From Tetracentron sinense (Eukaryota > Streptophyta > Magnoliopsida > Trochodendrales > Trochodendraceae): a stretch of DNA of 64,000 nt. How positions within the stretch are numbered: position 1 is the stretch's first letter; every line of letters begins with the position of its first letter. The stretch covers positions 8,915,072 to 8,979,071 of the forward strand of contig CM026566.1 of NCBI GenBank assembly GCA_015143295.1, written 5' to 3'. Shown here in pieces: positions 1 through 11,864 of the stretch. A model generated the notes under the pieces. That model had not been told where the DNA came from. It saw nothing but the letters and a program-made list of their open reading frames with translations, and searched no databases. The translations under genes were made by a program, and so were the position numbers.

Positions 1-339
1 AGTAGTCTAGTTCTCTCACCTCTTATCAGAATCTAGTGATTCTTGAACTATTAGAACCGTGTTGGAATCCCCTTCGAGGTTCATGTTTAATGTTTTTCCA
101 TATTTTGAGTCTAAGCTAAGTCAAAAGTGGGTTTTCCGTTGTTTTTCTGCTGAAATAGCAGACTAGTCCACTTGTGGGCCCATTTAGACCTTTTAAAGAT
201 GAATCCAACGCAAGTTGAATCGTCAAATTCGGACAAGAGATTCAAAAGTCATGGTCAAAATAATAAAGCGGGGTAAAATCTGTCAGAATCCGAAAAAATA
301 GGGGTGCGATCTATCGCAAATAAGCTACGATCGATCTTA

Positions 340-455
340 AAATGGCGCGATCTATCACAGATTTCTGCGATCGATTGCATTCAGGCTTGTTTTTTTGATT
401 CCTTTCGGGTTCAAGTGCGATAGATCGCACCAAAGGTGCGATCGATCGCACTCGC
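340..455 (+). promoter_or_regulatory. U3 cluster of GCGATCGATCGC-type palindromes (element A)
   Basis: At least six copies of a 10-14 base palindrome of the form TGCGAT(C/A)(G/T)ATCGCA lie within about 115 bases, upstream of the purine-rich start of the presumed transcript. The 3' LTR repeats the cluster at 19268-19400. C- and F-type LTRs carry the same arrangement with CCGATCGATCGG. The role is unknown; an upstream regulatory array is an inference. Confidence 0.55.
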
Positions 456-703
456 AGCTAGTTGGATGATCATAACCGAGTTTTTGGGGGTTTTTGGGGG
501 AACCTAAACCTAGAGAGGTATTGAGAGGGAGAAAGGGAAGGAAGATTGGGGATTTTCAAGAGGGGTTTTGAGGAGATCAAGTGGAGCCAAAATCAATGTG
601 GGTATTCCTCACCTAGCAAGGACTCCTCCATCTTCAAGTGGTGTTCTTCCTCAAGCAAGGAGATCCCAAATCAAGGGTTCCACCCAAGATCAAGCTTGAT
701 CTT

Positions 704-714
704 CAAGGTTAGTA
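704..714 (+). other. Candidate leader splice donor (element A)
   Basis: CAAG|GTTAGTAC follows a purine-rich, exon-like stretch. The same site occurs in the 3' LTR (19647-19657), in element F (58930) and, as CAAG|GTCGGTAC, in C and E. The matching acceptor is TTGTTCTCAG|G at 17331, ten bases before the gag ATG. With B removed, the implied intron is about 3.4 kb. Confidence 0.5.
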
Positions 715-1636
715 CACCCTCACTAGCTTACGTAGTAATAACCTAGTTTTTTTGAATTGGGAATGGTTTGAGCTTGTGTAAACCCAAATTTCTACATTTC
801 ACTAATAATGTCCTAATTTATACAAGATGATTAAGTGGTGGATGAGATGTGGAATGTTGGATGTGGAGGCAATTGGATGCCATACGTTGTAATGTATAGT
901 GGGATGGAAAATGGAGGATGGGCATTTTACACATAACAAACACACGTGTATTGTTGATGAAATGCATGAACTAAGAACTCAAATAAATGGGTCTAAATAA
1001 GTTGTATACCGTGTTTGATAAAATGTCTCAAAGAGAATTTAAGGAATTAAATCAAGACTATGCACGCATTATTCATATGATTTTCCTAAGGAGTGAATTT
1101 GACTAAATGCCCTACATAAATTACCTATTTCCTCACATGTCTATGGAAGGATTTTGAATGCTACATGCAACCTCTTGATTTGTACATCTCATCATGATTG
1201 CGACTTTTTGCCACACACATAAGCACACAAGAGGAATAGAGTGAACCAAATCAAGACCATGGTATCATGATTTAGGGTTTTCCCCAATTGGATAGTTCTT
1301 GATTAAATATAATATTTGTTCCTTCAAATGCTCTATGTGATTTCATGAAGTCCCTCATGTCTAGGAAGATATAAGTGATGCTATTATGCTTTATTGTCTC
1401 ACGTTAACATGAAATCACCAAGGGTTACACACAAGTACAAGTATAGGAAAAGAAAGAACCAAGAACAAGAAACGTGAATGGTGAAACAAGTATGAATGTC
1501 AAGAATAGGGCATATCCCTAGGATATGTCATACCTGACTCACAAGTAATCAAGCATGAATGTGAAGGGTAGGGCATATCCCTAGGATATGTCATACCTGG
1601 CTCACAAGAAAACATGATAAGCAAGGAAATGAAGAT

Positions 1637-2090
1637 GCTAATGTGTTCCGTTCAATCATAGTTCGGGCATTAGCTAAGAAAGTAAATTTACTAGTGTGTT
1701 CCGTTTCATTATAGTCCGGGCATTAGTAAAGCAAGTCAAGGCTAATGTGTTCCGTTCCATTATAGTCCAGGTATTAGTCAAGCAAGAATAACTAGTGTGT
1801 TCCGTTCCACCATAGTCCGGGCACTAGTCAAGTCAAGGCAAGAATACTAATGTGTTCCGTTCAATCATAGTCCGGGCATTAGTAAGCAAGATTCTAATGT
1901 GTTCCGTTCCATTATAGTCCGGGCATTAGCAAAGTAAAGCAAGGGCTAGTATGACCGTCCAAGTCATAGTTCGGGTACTAGCCAAACAAGACATGAGGCT
2001 AATGTGTTCCGTTCTGTTATAGTTCGGGCATTAGTTAAGCAAGACAAGAACCTAGTACGTCCGTCCATTTCATAGTTCGGGTACTAGCTA
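1637..2090 (+). repeat. Tandem hairpin array in the leader of element A, 9 units
   Basis: Nine units of about 50 bases each begin CTARTR and end YAYTAG, with TGTTCCG..CGGG inside, so each folds on itself. Stem variants are paired: CTAATG/CATTAG, CTAGTG/CACTAG and CTAGTA/TACTAG. The 3' LTR holds the same nine units at 20643-21098. Confidence 0.8.
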
Positions 2091-2406
2091 AACAAGAACA
2101 AAACAAGGCATGTGTGATTCCACGATACAAGAACAAGACAAGAATAAGTTGTAAATACGGCAAGCAAGTTTTGGAAACCTCAAAAAGTATTTTCAAGAAT
2201 AAGTCATGAATTTTGAGTATGAGTTTACAATGCATGAGTTAAAATATGTTGTTCATAATTTACTTTACATTATTATTTCATTTAGCTTCCGTACTCTGAT
2301 TATGTATCTTTTTGATGAACTGTATCATTTATGACATATTAATGTTATTACTATTGTTAGCTAGTAGCTTGTACTCACTGAGTATTCCATACTCAGCCAT
2401 ACTTTT

Positions 2407-2487
2407 ATGTCGGCAGGTACACTATACGACATTTTTACACGGGTTTCTTGGATCGAGGCAGCTCAAGGTGAGCAGGAGGTCATTTAG
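2407..2487 (+). CDS. LTR leader small ORF, MSAG family (element A, 5' copy)
   Basis: A 26-codon ORF starts at an ATG in the block TATGTCGGCAGGT, which is shared by LTRs of three families. It begins MSAG and holds SWIE where the C and F families have PWVEEEY. The 3' LTR copy (21417-21509) runs four codons further; here a CAG has become TAG. The product is unknown. Upstream of it, CTGAGTATTCC..CTCAG is also conserved between families. It lies between the leader donor and the primer site, so splicing would remove it from the gag message. Whether it is translated cannot be told from the sequence, and this is the weakest member of the family. Confidence 0.4.
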   Translation: MSAGTLYDIFTRVSWIEAAQGEQEVI

Positions 2488-2812
2488 ATGGTTACCTAGA
2501 TATTAGGAAATCTTGGCATGTAGCCAATGGTTGGGATGAGTGAGAGAGAGAGAGACATGTATTTTGGCTTCTTGTGTCTGCGGAGGTTTGTATTCCTTGA
2601 GTTGAGACTCAAGCTAAGGCGTTCATGTATATGTTTTAAATTTCTATCCGATTATTGTAATCAATTGCACTTGGAATATAGTGAGTTATTAAAAGAAAAT
2701 TTTTAGTTCACAATTTAGCTTGCCTTGTATACTCTTTGCAGGTTTTTTTAAGGTTAAGTCACGTCGCTAAAGTATCCTATCTCCTAGGGGGTATTTTGGG
2801 GCCCGACAAAAG

Positions 2813-2824
2813 TGGTATTAGAGC
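2813..2824 (+). other. Primer binding site, element A
   Basis: TGGTATTAGAGC lies four bases after the LTR end. It matches the tRNA-iMet complement TGGTATCAGAGC except for one C-to-T change. Confidence 0.9.
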
Positions 2825-2914
2825 TTAGGCTCTTGGTCTCTAGGGTCGTTAAGAGTTCGGTACCACGACAAATACAAGGCATTAGGTCCAAGGAAAGAGT
2901 CGTATTCCAAGTGT

Positions 2915-2958
2915 GGACTAGTCATTTAGTCCGTGTCCATAATAGGTTGATTTCAACC
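2915..2958 (+). other. Paired hairpins downstream of the primer site (element A)
   Basis: GGACTA..TAGTCC (2915-2932) is followed by GGTTGA.TTCAACC (2945-2958). Equivalent hairpins with compensating bases occur in E (56329-56370) and F (60583-60626). The position between primer site and gag suits a dimerisation or packaging signal, which is an inference. The rest of 2959-3164 shows no gene. Confidence 0.5.
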
Positions 2959-3159
2959 AAAATTAGTGCCTATCTTCGCTAGGGAAAAAAAGAAAAAAAA
3001 ATGAAAATTTTAGGTGATTATACTACTATGTGTTGTGATGTTATGTGGTATTATAAGCTACGTCTTACGTGCATACTATATGTATATGCTAATTGAAGAC
3101 CTATGCTTTATGAACGAATTCCCAGTTAGACAATTGAGTTGAGTGATATTCAGGCTAGA

Positions 3160-3164
3160 GTCTA
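3160..3164. repeat. Target site duplication GTCTA, left of element B
   Basis: GTCTA directly precedes TGTGACGCC and is repeated at 16374-16378 directly after the other LTR end, which fixes B as a single insertion into element A. Confidence 0.95.
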
Positions 3165-4329
3165 TGTGACGCCCCGAACCCGCGCCTAGGGAATCAAGTT
3201 CCGAGACACGTGTCCGTTCGTCAAATCATTCAAGCGGAAGACTTTACCCACAAAAATGCGGGAAATTTAAACATTTATCAGATGCTCCCAAAAAACAAAT
3301 AATATCTGTTATCACAATAGCCATCATACAAACCATATACCTGTATTATTTACATCAAGTTTGTTTTACAAAAGTAGGCGTCTCTATCACGCCAGGTACA
3401 ACTTGTACAAGCTTCCAAAATATCCAGATAGATTTTTCACTTACTGGTTAGCAGCTCCAAGATCTGCTGACACAAAAAGTCAGTGAGCTATGAAGCCCAA
3501 TAAAACCACAATCCTTCTAAACTATTTTCCACATAATAACACGCATCAATAATGATATAATAAGCAGTTCAATTTGCATGTTATAGTAAAATAGAACAGT
3601 ATATAATAAATTGTGACCCAAGGTCACTTAGGGTTACGTCACCCTAACAGAGGTTCCCGACCTCACATTACTTTCTAATTATGAGGTTCAGTTATGAATG
3701 TATTATATTACCAAATTATCGTTTCGATCATCAATCATGTTTCATTTCGAGTCCTAAGACTCTATTAATTGGCCACAGCCCACAAATGTTTAGCTTAAAG
3801 TCTCTAAATCATAACCATAATACATTGAGTCATTTAGACTCACACACGCTGTTCCGGCTTTCACCCGAACATGACAAAACCTTGGGTATACCAACCGAAC
3901 TCACCTGGAATAAGATGATTCTATACCGAACTATGAGTCCACCAACTCAAACAAATACACCAACTCTGAGTATACCAACTCAGACCACTTCGTATCCGAA
4001 GCTTACACACACAACATAGGCATTCACCCAATAAGAACATTTTTCCATTCAATTGACTGGCCACATCTACCGTGTATTCGCCGCCATCGCCCTAGGTATC
4101 AGTTATGAAGGAACCCCGACCAACCTGCCTACCGTCATCTTCTAGCTTGTCTACGGAGGAACCCCGACATCTATACCAATGCCGACATCTCCTGACGTTC
4201 CACCAAGAAGGGACCACGATAGACACGGTGTCGACATCTTCTAACCCACCCAAAGAGGAACCCCGGACTATACACTATCTGATGTTTAGCCACTTTAAAT
4301 TCCCTAGGACTCCGACATCTCCTGACTAC

Positions 4330-4620
4330 CAGTCACGGAGGAACCACGGGCCATGCAGGACACCGCCACTCCTGACCTAGTCCAAAAGGCACCACGGACG
4401 ACCTAGACAAATAGACCGACATCTCCCGACTATCAGTCACGGAGGAACCCCGGGCCATGCAGGACACCGCCACTCCTGACCTAGTCCAAGAGGCACCACG
4501 GACGACCTAGACAAACAAACCAACATCTCCCGACTATCAGTCACGGAGGAACCCCGGGCCTTACTGGGCACCGTCTCTCTTGACCTAGTCAAAGAGGAAC
4601 CACGGACTATACTGAACCCT
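4330..4620 (-). repeat. ~102-bp tandem repeat in element B LTR, three units
   Basis: Units starting at CAGTCACGGAGGAACC (4332, 4433, 4535) repeat with a period near 102 bases; partial, more diverged units lie upstream from about 4105. The other LTR has the same array at 14680-14965. It lies at the leader position where other families carry hairpin arrays, but I see no clear stem in these units. Confidence 0.75.
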
Positions 4621-5995
4621 GGTTAGATTTTCTAACCATAGGTTAACCCCAGTTAACCCAAGCCTCGCTTAATTAACTAAAATACTTGGGCCTCGCGCCC
4701 GTGAACCAACTCCGGTAACACACCGTCCCGTTAGGGAGCGTTTCCAGGCTAATGGATGTCTCCATAGCCTTACAAGACATGCAAAACAACTTTTCGTCAC
4801 TCTAGGGTGGCGATACAAGTTACCCGGGACCCGATCTGGGCTCCCTGAGGGACCACATAAAATCATAACATCACATAGGGGTCTCCGCCCCTTTTTCATT
4901 CATGTTAAAAGACATGCATATACATCACATGAAATAATGTAGCAAAATAAGCGGAAAAAGTGAAGAAAAGGGAGGGGTTTTACTGTTTCACGTGTTTCGA
5001 GGCCTCGTAGGCAAAAACGGATGTCACCAACGCGTTCCCAACGACGATCAACCCCGCGGTAGAGCGCATGCAACTTTCTCTCTCCACTTTCTCTCTCTAC
5101 CTTTTTCTCTCTCTCTCTCTACACGCAAAACGAGACGCTGGAGAGAAAATCGGATGCCACCAACGCGTCGGGGACGTCGAAAAACCTCAAGGACCCACTT
5201 CTCTCTTCTTTCTCTCTCTTCTTTCTCTCTCCTCTTTCTCTCTCTTCCTTTCTCTCTCCTCACTTTCTCTCTCTACAATATGCTGTGGCAGAATCCCTCA
5301 CTGTTGCAAGAACGTGATAATAAAAGGGGCTGCTCCCTATTTATAATGCAAGGGTCATGTGCCATGCACATGACCACCATTAATGGTCCCCGTTGACCAA
5401 GTCAACGGGTTGACCATTTGACTATTATTCCTTATTTTCTCGCATATACGGCATCCGTAATCCTACTTAATGACATCTGATTTTGACGAAACTTTAGGTG
5501 ACTGAACTTGGAGCAGTCCGACACCTACTGTAAAAATTTTGGAGAAAAATACTGAGTTTTGACGGCTACACTTTAGTCCGGAAGAAAATTGCAAAACCAA
5601 TTTCCTAATTTCAAACACAAAACAGGCCGCCGTTTCTTCGTTTGAGATAACTAACTGCCGTGACGACAGACATTAGTCCCCACGACCGACCAACACTGTC
5701 GCGACCCAAAACCCACCCTAGGAGTTAGAGTGAATCTTGGACGACTTAATCATGACTTACATGACTTGCTTGACGAACCAGCCTGCAAAACTCACAGAAC
5801 ATATACAATAGAGGATAACAGCGGAAGCATACTATAAAACACAGCGGAAGTCTAACAAACCTCTAAGTATATACACATGGTCCAAGTTAATACAAAAGAA
5901 AACAAAACAAAGAAAGTGCGGACATGCCCGCCAAAATACATGGATATAATCACTCATGCACACCCACAACTAATCCACTCGGAATCTAACACCAC

Positions 5996-6115
5996 CTACT
6001 GATAACCCTCTACGGGAGGTTCCTCCAAAGGTTCCTCGACGTACTCCTCCTCCACCCATGGACCAGGAGCACAAATATCAAATGGAGCAGCTGCTCCCTC
6101 AGAACCTGCCGACAT
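5996..6115 (-). CDS. LTR leader small ORF, MSAG family (39 aa, intact)
   Basis: The ORF starts ATGTCGGCAGG and encodes MSAG, an Ala-rich stretch, PFDICAPGPWVEEEYVEE, a Pro/Glu repeat and a stop. The product is very acidic, with no membrane segment or cysteine motif. Copies in C (32764), D (35914) and E (50196) keep the reading frame while differing at several third codon positions, for example CTN leucine, CCN proline and GTN valine codons. That pattern fits coding constraint before insertion. It lies in the transcript leader, upstream of the primer site, within the candidate leader intron. Function is unknown. Confidence 0.55.
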   Translation of the reverse strand: MSAGSEGAAAPFDICAPGPWVEEEYVEEPLEEPPVEGYQ

Positions 6116-6449
6116 AAGAAGTACGGCTGAGCATGGAATACTCAGCGGGTACTAAATACTAACCAATAGTCATAGCAAAACCATAGCAGTATAGGAAGCA
6201 GGAAGCATTTCACATATATAAAGCAGGAAACAATTCAAGCATATAAAGCAGGAATAATTCATATCATGACAATAAAGTAAAGGAGTATATAATCATGCTT
6301 GAATTCATAAAAGCCGATAAAACCCTTGAAATCACCGTGCACTTGACTTGACTGAAAATACCATTTCCGTGCTTGAAAACTTTTCATGTTTGTCTTATCT
6401 TATCGTATCATGCGTGTCATGCCATGCCTTGTCATGCTTGCTTGGAAAG

Positions 6450-6765
6450 TAAACTACTTGTGAGGGAAGGGAGACCCTTCTTCCTAGAATGATTATGCTT
6501 GTCATGCCATGTCTTGTCATGCTTGCTTGAAAAAAGTAAACTACTTGTGAGGGAAGGGAGACCCTTCTTCCTAAATGCCCATGCTTGTCATGCCGTGCCA
6601 TGTCATGCTTGTATCATGCTTGGAAAAGTAAACTACTTGCGAGGGAAGGGAGACCCTTCTTCCTAAATGCTCATGTCATGTCCTTTCACTTGTGAGATGT
6701 CCTTGTGAGATGTACTTGCGAGGGATGGGAGGCCTTTCTTATGAAAATGCATGATTGTCTTGTCC
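6450..6765 (-). repeat. Tandem hairpin array in solo LTR leader, 4 units
   Basis: Four units carry GAAGGGAGACCCTTC or a variant, each a 6-bp stem with a 3-base loop, spaced 60-90 bases apart. A further CATATCGTCGGATATG palindrome lies at 6788-6803. The same array occurs in D and E. Confidence 0.7.
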
Positions 6766-7583
6766 TTGCCAAAAGCGAGGTAAAACATATCGTCGGATAT
6801 GCCCCACCTCTAAATCCCATTCTTGAAAACCTCGGTAAATCATGTCATGTATGCGTGCTCGTGAGGTCGTGTGCATACTTGCATTTGGAATTAAATATGG
6901 CATTTGAGTAATTCATAACACATAACATCAATGATTTGGGCAATTTAATATTGATATCATTTAGGGAAAGCGAACAATCACACTATCATAACCCTAGCAA
7001 TTTCCATAAACCTTAAACATGCATTTTCTTAATTTATCATTCATTTTATTCACCTTGGCATTTCATCAAACATGGTACATTCATTATTTATTAACCCTAC
7101 AACATGCTTTTCTAGGTGGGTTATACTCACATCACACTTGTATGTTTATTATTAGTACAATGCCCTTCCCCATTCATTCATTACATCATCCACACGGCAT
7201 CCATTCGCCAACATCCATCTCCATTTACCATACATACCACCCATCTCATAATATATATGTATATATGAAGGAAAACAAGAAGAAATAAGGAAAGGAGAGG
7301 CTATAACTAGGAGGGTAGTAAAAAGTACCGACCTTGATCAAGTGGGGAAGAAATCCCCCTTTCCAAAACGACCGTGAGTTGCTGCCCTAGCTTGGAACAC
7401 GAGCTCCACACGAACTTGAGCCGAGATCTTGAAGGAAAACGTGCTTGAGGATGATCTAGGGTCTCAAACCCCTTTGATTTCTCTTAAAAATGGAAACCCT
7501 AGGTTTAGGAACCCTTTCTCCTCTCTTCTAATCTCCCAATTCTTCTAAGTGTTGAGAATGAGCCCTAAAGGCTCGGGCAATCC

Positions 7584-7835
7584 TATATAAGAAAAAGTAT
7601 AACACCCTTATGCCGAAAATGCCCCTAGTGAAAATTCTGCAAAAACGCGAGTACCGAGCGATCGGTGTTAATGACCGATCGATCGGTTGCCTACCGATCG
7701 ATCGGTTTCATAACCGAGCGATCGGTTAAAATTTCACTCTCTGAAAAATTTCTCCATACAAAAATCTTGACCAGTCGATAGCCTCCGAGCGATCGGTTTT
7801 GGACCGATCGATCGCTCCATGGACCGAGCGATCGG
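7584..7835 (-). promoter_or_regulatory. U3 palindrome cluster and TATA box (solo LTR)
   Basis: Seven 12-14 base units of the type ACCGATCGATCGGT or ACCGAGCGATCGGT occupy 7655-7835. On the minus strand they are followed by a TATATA box at 7584-7589 and then by the purine-rich leader. The order and unit count match the C and F LTRs. Confidence 0.65.
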
Positions 7836-8401
7836 TGGTCTGCAGGTCCAAACTATTTTGGCCATAACTTTTGACTCGTTCGTCCGATTTTGACGATTCA
7901 ACTTGCGTTGGGTTCGTACTTCGAAAACGAACATTTCTGAGGTTTCGGAATTTCCAATTTCTTCCTTATTTATTAATTATACCTCTTTAAAGGCAAAATG
8001 GCAACGAAAGTGTCATGCATTAAATGTGAAAAGGTCCGGGGCTCTACAGACACGCATTAGTGCTAACCGCACGGATTTTATTAGGATCTCCAACAGATAT
8101 TGGGTCCCACTTAATTTATGGAAATATGGAAATTTCCCGTTTTTCTCAATTTTATCACACATAATGGCCCCGTGGTCCCGCGAAATGATACTTGACAGAA
8201 CCGATATGGTAGGGGTGTGTCCCGGCAGTCGACCAGCACACTGTGTGCGATTTTCGCCAAATGATACTGAGATTTCCTCGGTGCACTTCAACCCTGAGCA
8301 AAATCCCCTTCTTATTAATTTAACAAATAATTAACTAATTAACCTTCATTAAGGACCCATAAACACATAATTTTATTATATTAAAATTCTGGGTCGTTAC
8401 A

Positions 8402-8438
8402 ATCTCCCCTCCTTACAAAAATTTTGTCCTCAAAATTT
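8402..8438 (-). other. Polypurine tract and adjacent hairpin, element B
   Basis: Minus strand AAGGAGGGGAGAT abuts the 3' LTR. Just upstream is AAATTTTG-AGGA-CAAAATTT (8419-8438), a perfect 8-bp stem. Other families have AAATTTCG/CGAAATTT at the same place, a two-sided change. Confidence 0.85.
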
Positions 8439-8447
8439 ATATATACA

Positions 8448-11400
8448 CTAGTCATCAAATAACTGAGGATGATTGCTTCTAATGACATCTTCAAGTTCCC
8501 ATGTGGCTTCCTCTATGCTATGGTGTGCCCATAAAACTTTAACTAGCTTAATCGTTTTGTTTCATAACACCTGTTCCTTGCGGAACAAAATTATCACTGG
8601 CTTTTTTTCAAAAGTTAAGTCCTCTCTGACTTGAATTGGTTCATATCGTATCACGTGCGAGGGATCATGTACATATTTTCTCCACATGGATATGTGGAAT
8701 ACATTGTAAACCCTTGCCAGCTCTGGTGGTAACGCCAAACGGTAGGCTACACCTCCTATTTTAGCCAAAATCTCAAAAGGTCCAATGAATCGCGGACTTA
8801 ACTTTCCCTGCTTTCTGAATCGTACAATACCTTTTGATGGAGAGATTTTCAAGAAGACATGGTCGCCGACTTGAAACTCTAAGTCTCGGCGCTTTCCATC
8901 TGCATAGCTTTTCTGTCGACTTTGTGCAAATAATAACCTCGATCGAATCAACTCGATCTTCTTTGTTGTTTCTTGCACCAACTCAGGTCCCAGTAGTTTA
9001 CGTTCCCCTACTTCAGTCCAACATACTGGTGACCGACAACTCCTGCCATACAAGGCCTCGTAAGGAGCCATTTGAATACTTGCCTGATAACTGTTATTAT
9101 ATGCAAACTCGATCAATGGCAAGTGATCATCCCAGTTTCCTTGAAAGTCCAGACTGCAAGTGCGCATCATATCTTCTAGAGTTTGTATTGTGCGCTCAGA
9201 CTGTCCATCGGTTTGCGGATGATAAGCTGTACTCATGTTTAGCTGCGTACCTAAAGCTTCTTGCAAGCTCCTCCAGAATCGGGAAGTAAATCGCGGATCG
9301 CGTTCTGACACAATAGATACCGGCACACCATGCAGCTTCACAATCTCCTTGATGTACAACTTTGATAAATTTTCCAAGGTTATGGTATCCTTTATAGCAA
9401 GAAAGTGAGCCGACTTCGTCAATCGATCAACTATCACCTAAACGGCATCATGTCCACTTCTTGTTTTTGGTAACCCCACCACAAAATCCATCGTAATGTA
9501 CTCCCATTTCCACTCGGGAATAGGCAATGAATTTAACAATCCAGTGGGTTTCTGATGTTCTACCTTGACTTGCTGACAAACAAGGCATCGAGATACATAC
9601 TCTGCAATTTCTCTCTTCATGCCGTTCCACCAGTAGTTATTCTTCATATCCTGATACGTCTTTGTACTTCCGGGGTGCACCGCAAAACGAGATCGATGTG
9701 CCTCATTGAGCAGTTCATTCTTCAACTCAGGATTTCTAGGCACACAGATTCGACCTTTGAATCGAAGTATTCCATCTTCAGATTCTTCAAAATCACCCAT
9801 TTTTCCTTGAAGAATCTTATCTCTGATAACTTTTATCTCCTGATCTTCCAACTGTGCTTCTTGAATCTTTTGTAATAACACTGGCTTGGCCTGAATACTA
9901 GCCAACTTGGCACTATTACCATGGACTCCTAGACTCAGATTCCAACTCTTGAATTCTTCGATCATCTTCCATCGCTCGGCCCTCATATATGCTACAGATC
10001 CAACTGTCTTTCTACTCAGGGCATCAGCAACCACGTTACCCTTACCAGGATGATACTGGATTACATAATCATAATCCTTCAAGAATTCCATCCATCTACG
10101 CTGTCGCATATTGAGTTCCTTTTGGGAGAATAGATACTTTAAACTCTTGTGATCACTATAGATCACCAACTTCTCTCCATAAAGATAATGTCTCCAAATT
10201 TTTAGTGCGAATACTACCGCAGCTAACTCCAGGTCATGCGTGGGATAATTCCATTCGTGAATCTTGAGTTGTCTCGAACCATAAGCAATGACCTTTTTGT
10301 TTTGCATTAAGACACAACCGAGTCCCTTACTGGAAGCATCGCAATACACCTCAAATCCTCCAGATCCTGAGGGAGTTGTCAATACTGGAGCGGTTGTTAA
10401 TCTCTTCTTTAATTCTTGAAAGCTTCGCTCCCGAGATGCCGTCCATTCGAACTTCACATCTTTCTTAGTCAATTCCGTTAATGGAGCTGCTATCTTCGAG
10501 AAACCTTCTACAAATCTGCGGTAGTACCCAGCCAATCCCAGAAAACTTCGAACTTCAGTAACAGTGGATGGCCTTGCCCAATCGGTTACTGCCTGAATCT
10601 TGGAAGGATCAACAGATATTCCATTTCTTGACACAATATGTCCAAGAAAGGCTACTTCTTCCATCCAAAACTCGCACTTGGAGAACTTAGCATACAGCTG
10701 ATTATCTCTTAATGTCTATAGCGTAATCCTCAAGTGCTCAGCGTGCTTCTCATGACTAGGTGAGTACACCAAGATATCATCAATAAATACCACAATAAAC
10801 TGATCCAAGTACGGCCTGAAAAGACGATTCATCAACTCCATAAAGGCCGCAGGTGCATTTGTCAGTCCAAAAGGCATCACCAAGAACTCGTAGTGACCAT
10901 ACAGAGTTCGGAATGCTGTCTTTTGAATATCTTCTTCTTTGACCCTCAATTGGTGATAGCCGGACCGTAAATCAATCTTTGAAAACACTTGGGCGCCTTG
11001 CAACTGATCAAATAGATCATCGATCCTGGGGAGAGGATACTTATTTTTGATCGTCGCTTGATTCAGCAGACGATAATCTATACACAAACGCAGACTGCCG
11101 TCTTTCTTTCGGACAAATAACACCGGTGCTCCCCATGGTGAAACACTAGGACGGATCAAGCCCTTATCTAATAGGTCTTGCAACTGAATCTTCAGTTCTT
11201 GCAACTCAGCCGGAGCCATCCGATACGGTGTTTTAGATATCGAGTCTACACCCGGAGTAACATCGATTGTAAAATCGATTTCTCTAGTAGGAGGGAGTCC
11301 TGGTAATTCATCAGGAAACACATCTCGAAACTCTCTGACCACTGGGGTATTCCCTAAAGTGTCATCTTCATCTTTATCGACCACCACTGCAGCTAAATAC

Positions 11401-11864
11401 CCAGTACACCCCTTGTCTAGAAGGTGACATGCTTTAATTGCAGATATTAGCTTGGGTGCTTGACCTCGGATAATCCCCTGCATTTCGAACTTTGGGATAT
11501 CCGGAATTCGAAATATCACTTTCTTGGCATTACAATCTACCACTGCATGGTAATTAGCCAACCAATCCATCCCTAGGATAACATCATAATCCTTCATGTC
11601 TAATACGATCAGATCTACTAACATCCGTACACTATTGACAAGTATGGGACACCTATCATAGACTGTTTTTGTGCACAGAACTTTCCCTGATGGTGTAGAT
11701 ACAGACATCATGCTTTTGAGTGTATCAGGCTTGTAACTTATGTGTTTAGCAAAACGAGTAGAGACAAACGAATGTGTAGCACCAGTGTCAATCAAAGCAT
11801 AAGCAAGTACTTGAAATACTAAAAGTTTACCTTCGATGACACCTTCGGTCTGCTGTGCCTCTTC
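8448..11864 (-). pseudogene. pol: Element B pol (protease, reverse transcriptase, RNase H, integrase)
   Basis: The frame continues directly from gag. In order it holds: aspartic protease with DTGATHSFV; reverse transcriptase with [12 protein letters not shown] and the catalytic FIDDILVYS; RNase H with [18 protein letters not shown] and YSDHKSLKY; integrase with an HHCC finger ([12 protein letters not shown]), DDE residues in MDFVVG, SERDPRF and [11 protein letters not shown]; a GPF motif; and a chromodomain-like tail ending near LFDD. These place B in the Tekay/Del chromovirus group. Internal stops lie at 10716 (TAG for Gln), 9438 (TAG for Trp) and 8562 (TGA for Arg). There is no frameshift over about 3.4 kb. 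The copy cannot make full Pol now but inserted with an open frame. Confidence 0.92.

Larger units (their letters stand above)
1..2808 (+). repeat. Element A 5' LTR (first ~187 nt outside the window)
   Basis: The sequence matches 18917-21815 almost base for base, ends in CCCGACA and is followed four bases later by a primer binding site. It lacks one of three 62-bp CATATCC..GGATATG units present in the 3' LTR and about 50 bp near the start. Differences between the copies are mostly substitutions. Confidence 0.92.
5697..8048 (-). mobile_element. Solo LTR of the C/D/E family inside element B's 3' LTR
   Basis: On the minus strand the LTR runs TGTAGAGCCCCGG to GGGTCGCGACA, 2,352 bases, with no internal region. 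It is flanked by AACAC (5692-5696) and GACAC (8049-8053), a 5-bp duplication with one change. The uninterrupted site is seen in the 5' LTR near 16018-16024. Solo LTRs arise by recombination between an element's two LTRs. The LTR carries the family layout: palindromes, TATA, hairpin array and small ORF. Confidence 0.93.
3165..8401 (-). repeat. Element B 3' LTR, split by a solo LTR
   Basis: The sequence matches 13577-16373 from TGTGACGCC to the GTTACA end, apart from the insertion at 5697-8048 and an extra segment of about 58 bases near 3280-3337 that the 5' LTR lacks. A minus-strand TATAAATA lies at 5338-5345, followed on that strand by a GA-rich leader (plus-strand CT runs, 5080-5275). B's LTR lacks the CGATCG palindromes of the other families. 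Confidence 0.92.

Noticed and set aside
546-746. 66-codon ORF repeated at 19489-19689
   Set aside because: It has no ATG, and both copies are the same LTR segment. It looks like a leader exon ending in a splice donor.
1637-2090. CRISPR-like regular repeats
   Set aside because: The units are inside an LTR, have no unique spacers, and are repeated in the partner LTR. The genome is a plant's.
3681-4019. 112-codon ATG ORF, repeated as 117 codons at 14031-14384
   Set aside because: It is antisense to element B's LTR, of biased composition and present twice only because the LTR is. No promoter or domain supports it.
4992-5396. Ser/Leu-rich ORFs on both strands, also at 15310-15721
   Set aside because: They come from CT/GA runs in the B leader.
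7734-7934. 66-codon ORFs across the CGATCG clusters (also 30888-31169, 34311-34616)
   Set aside because: They span U3 palindromes upstream of the transcript start, and their repetitive RS/RPI composition follows from the palindromes.
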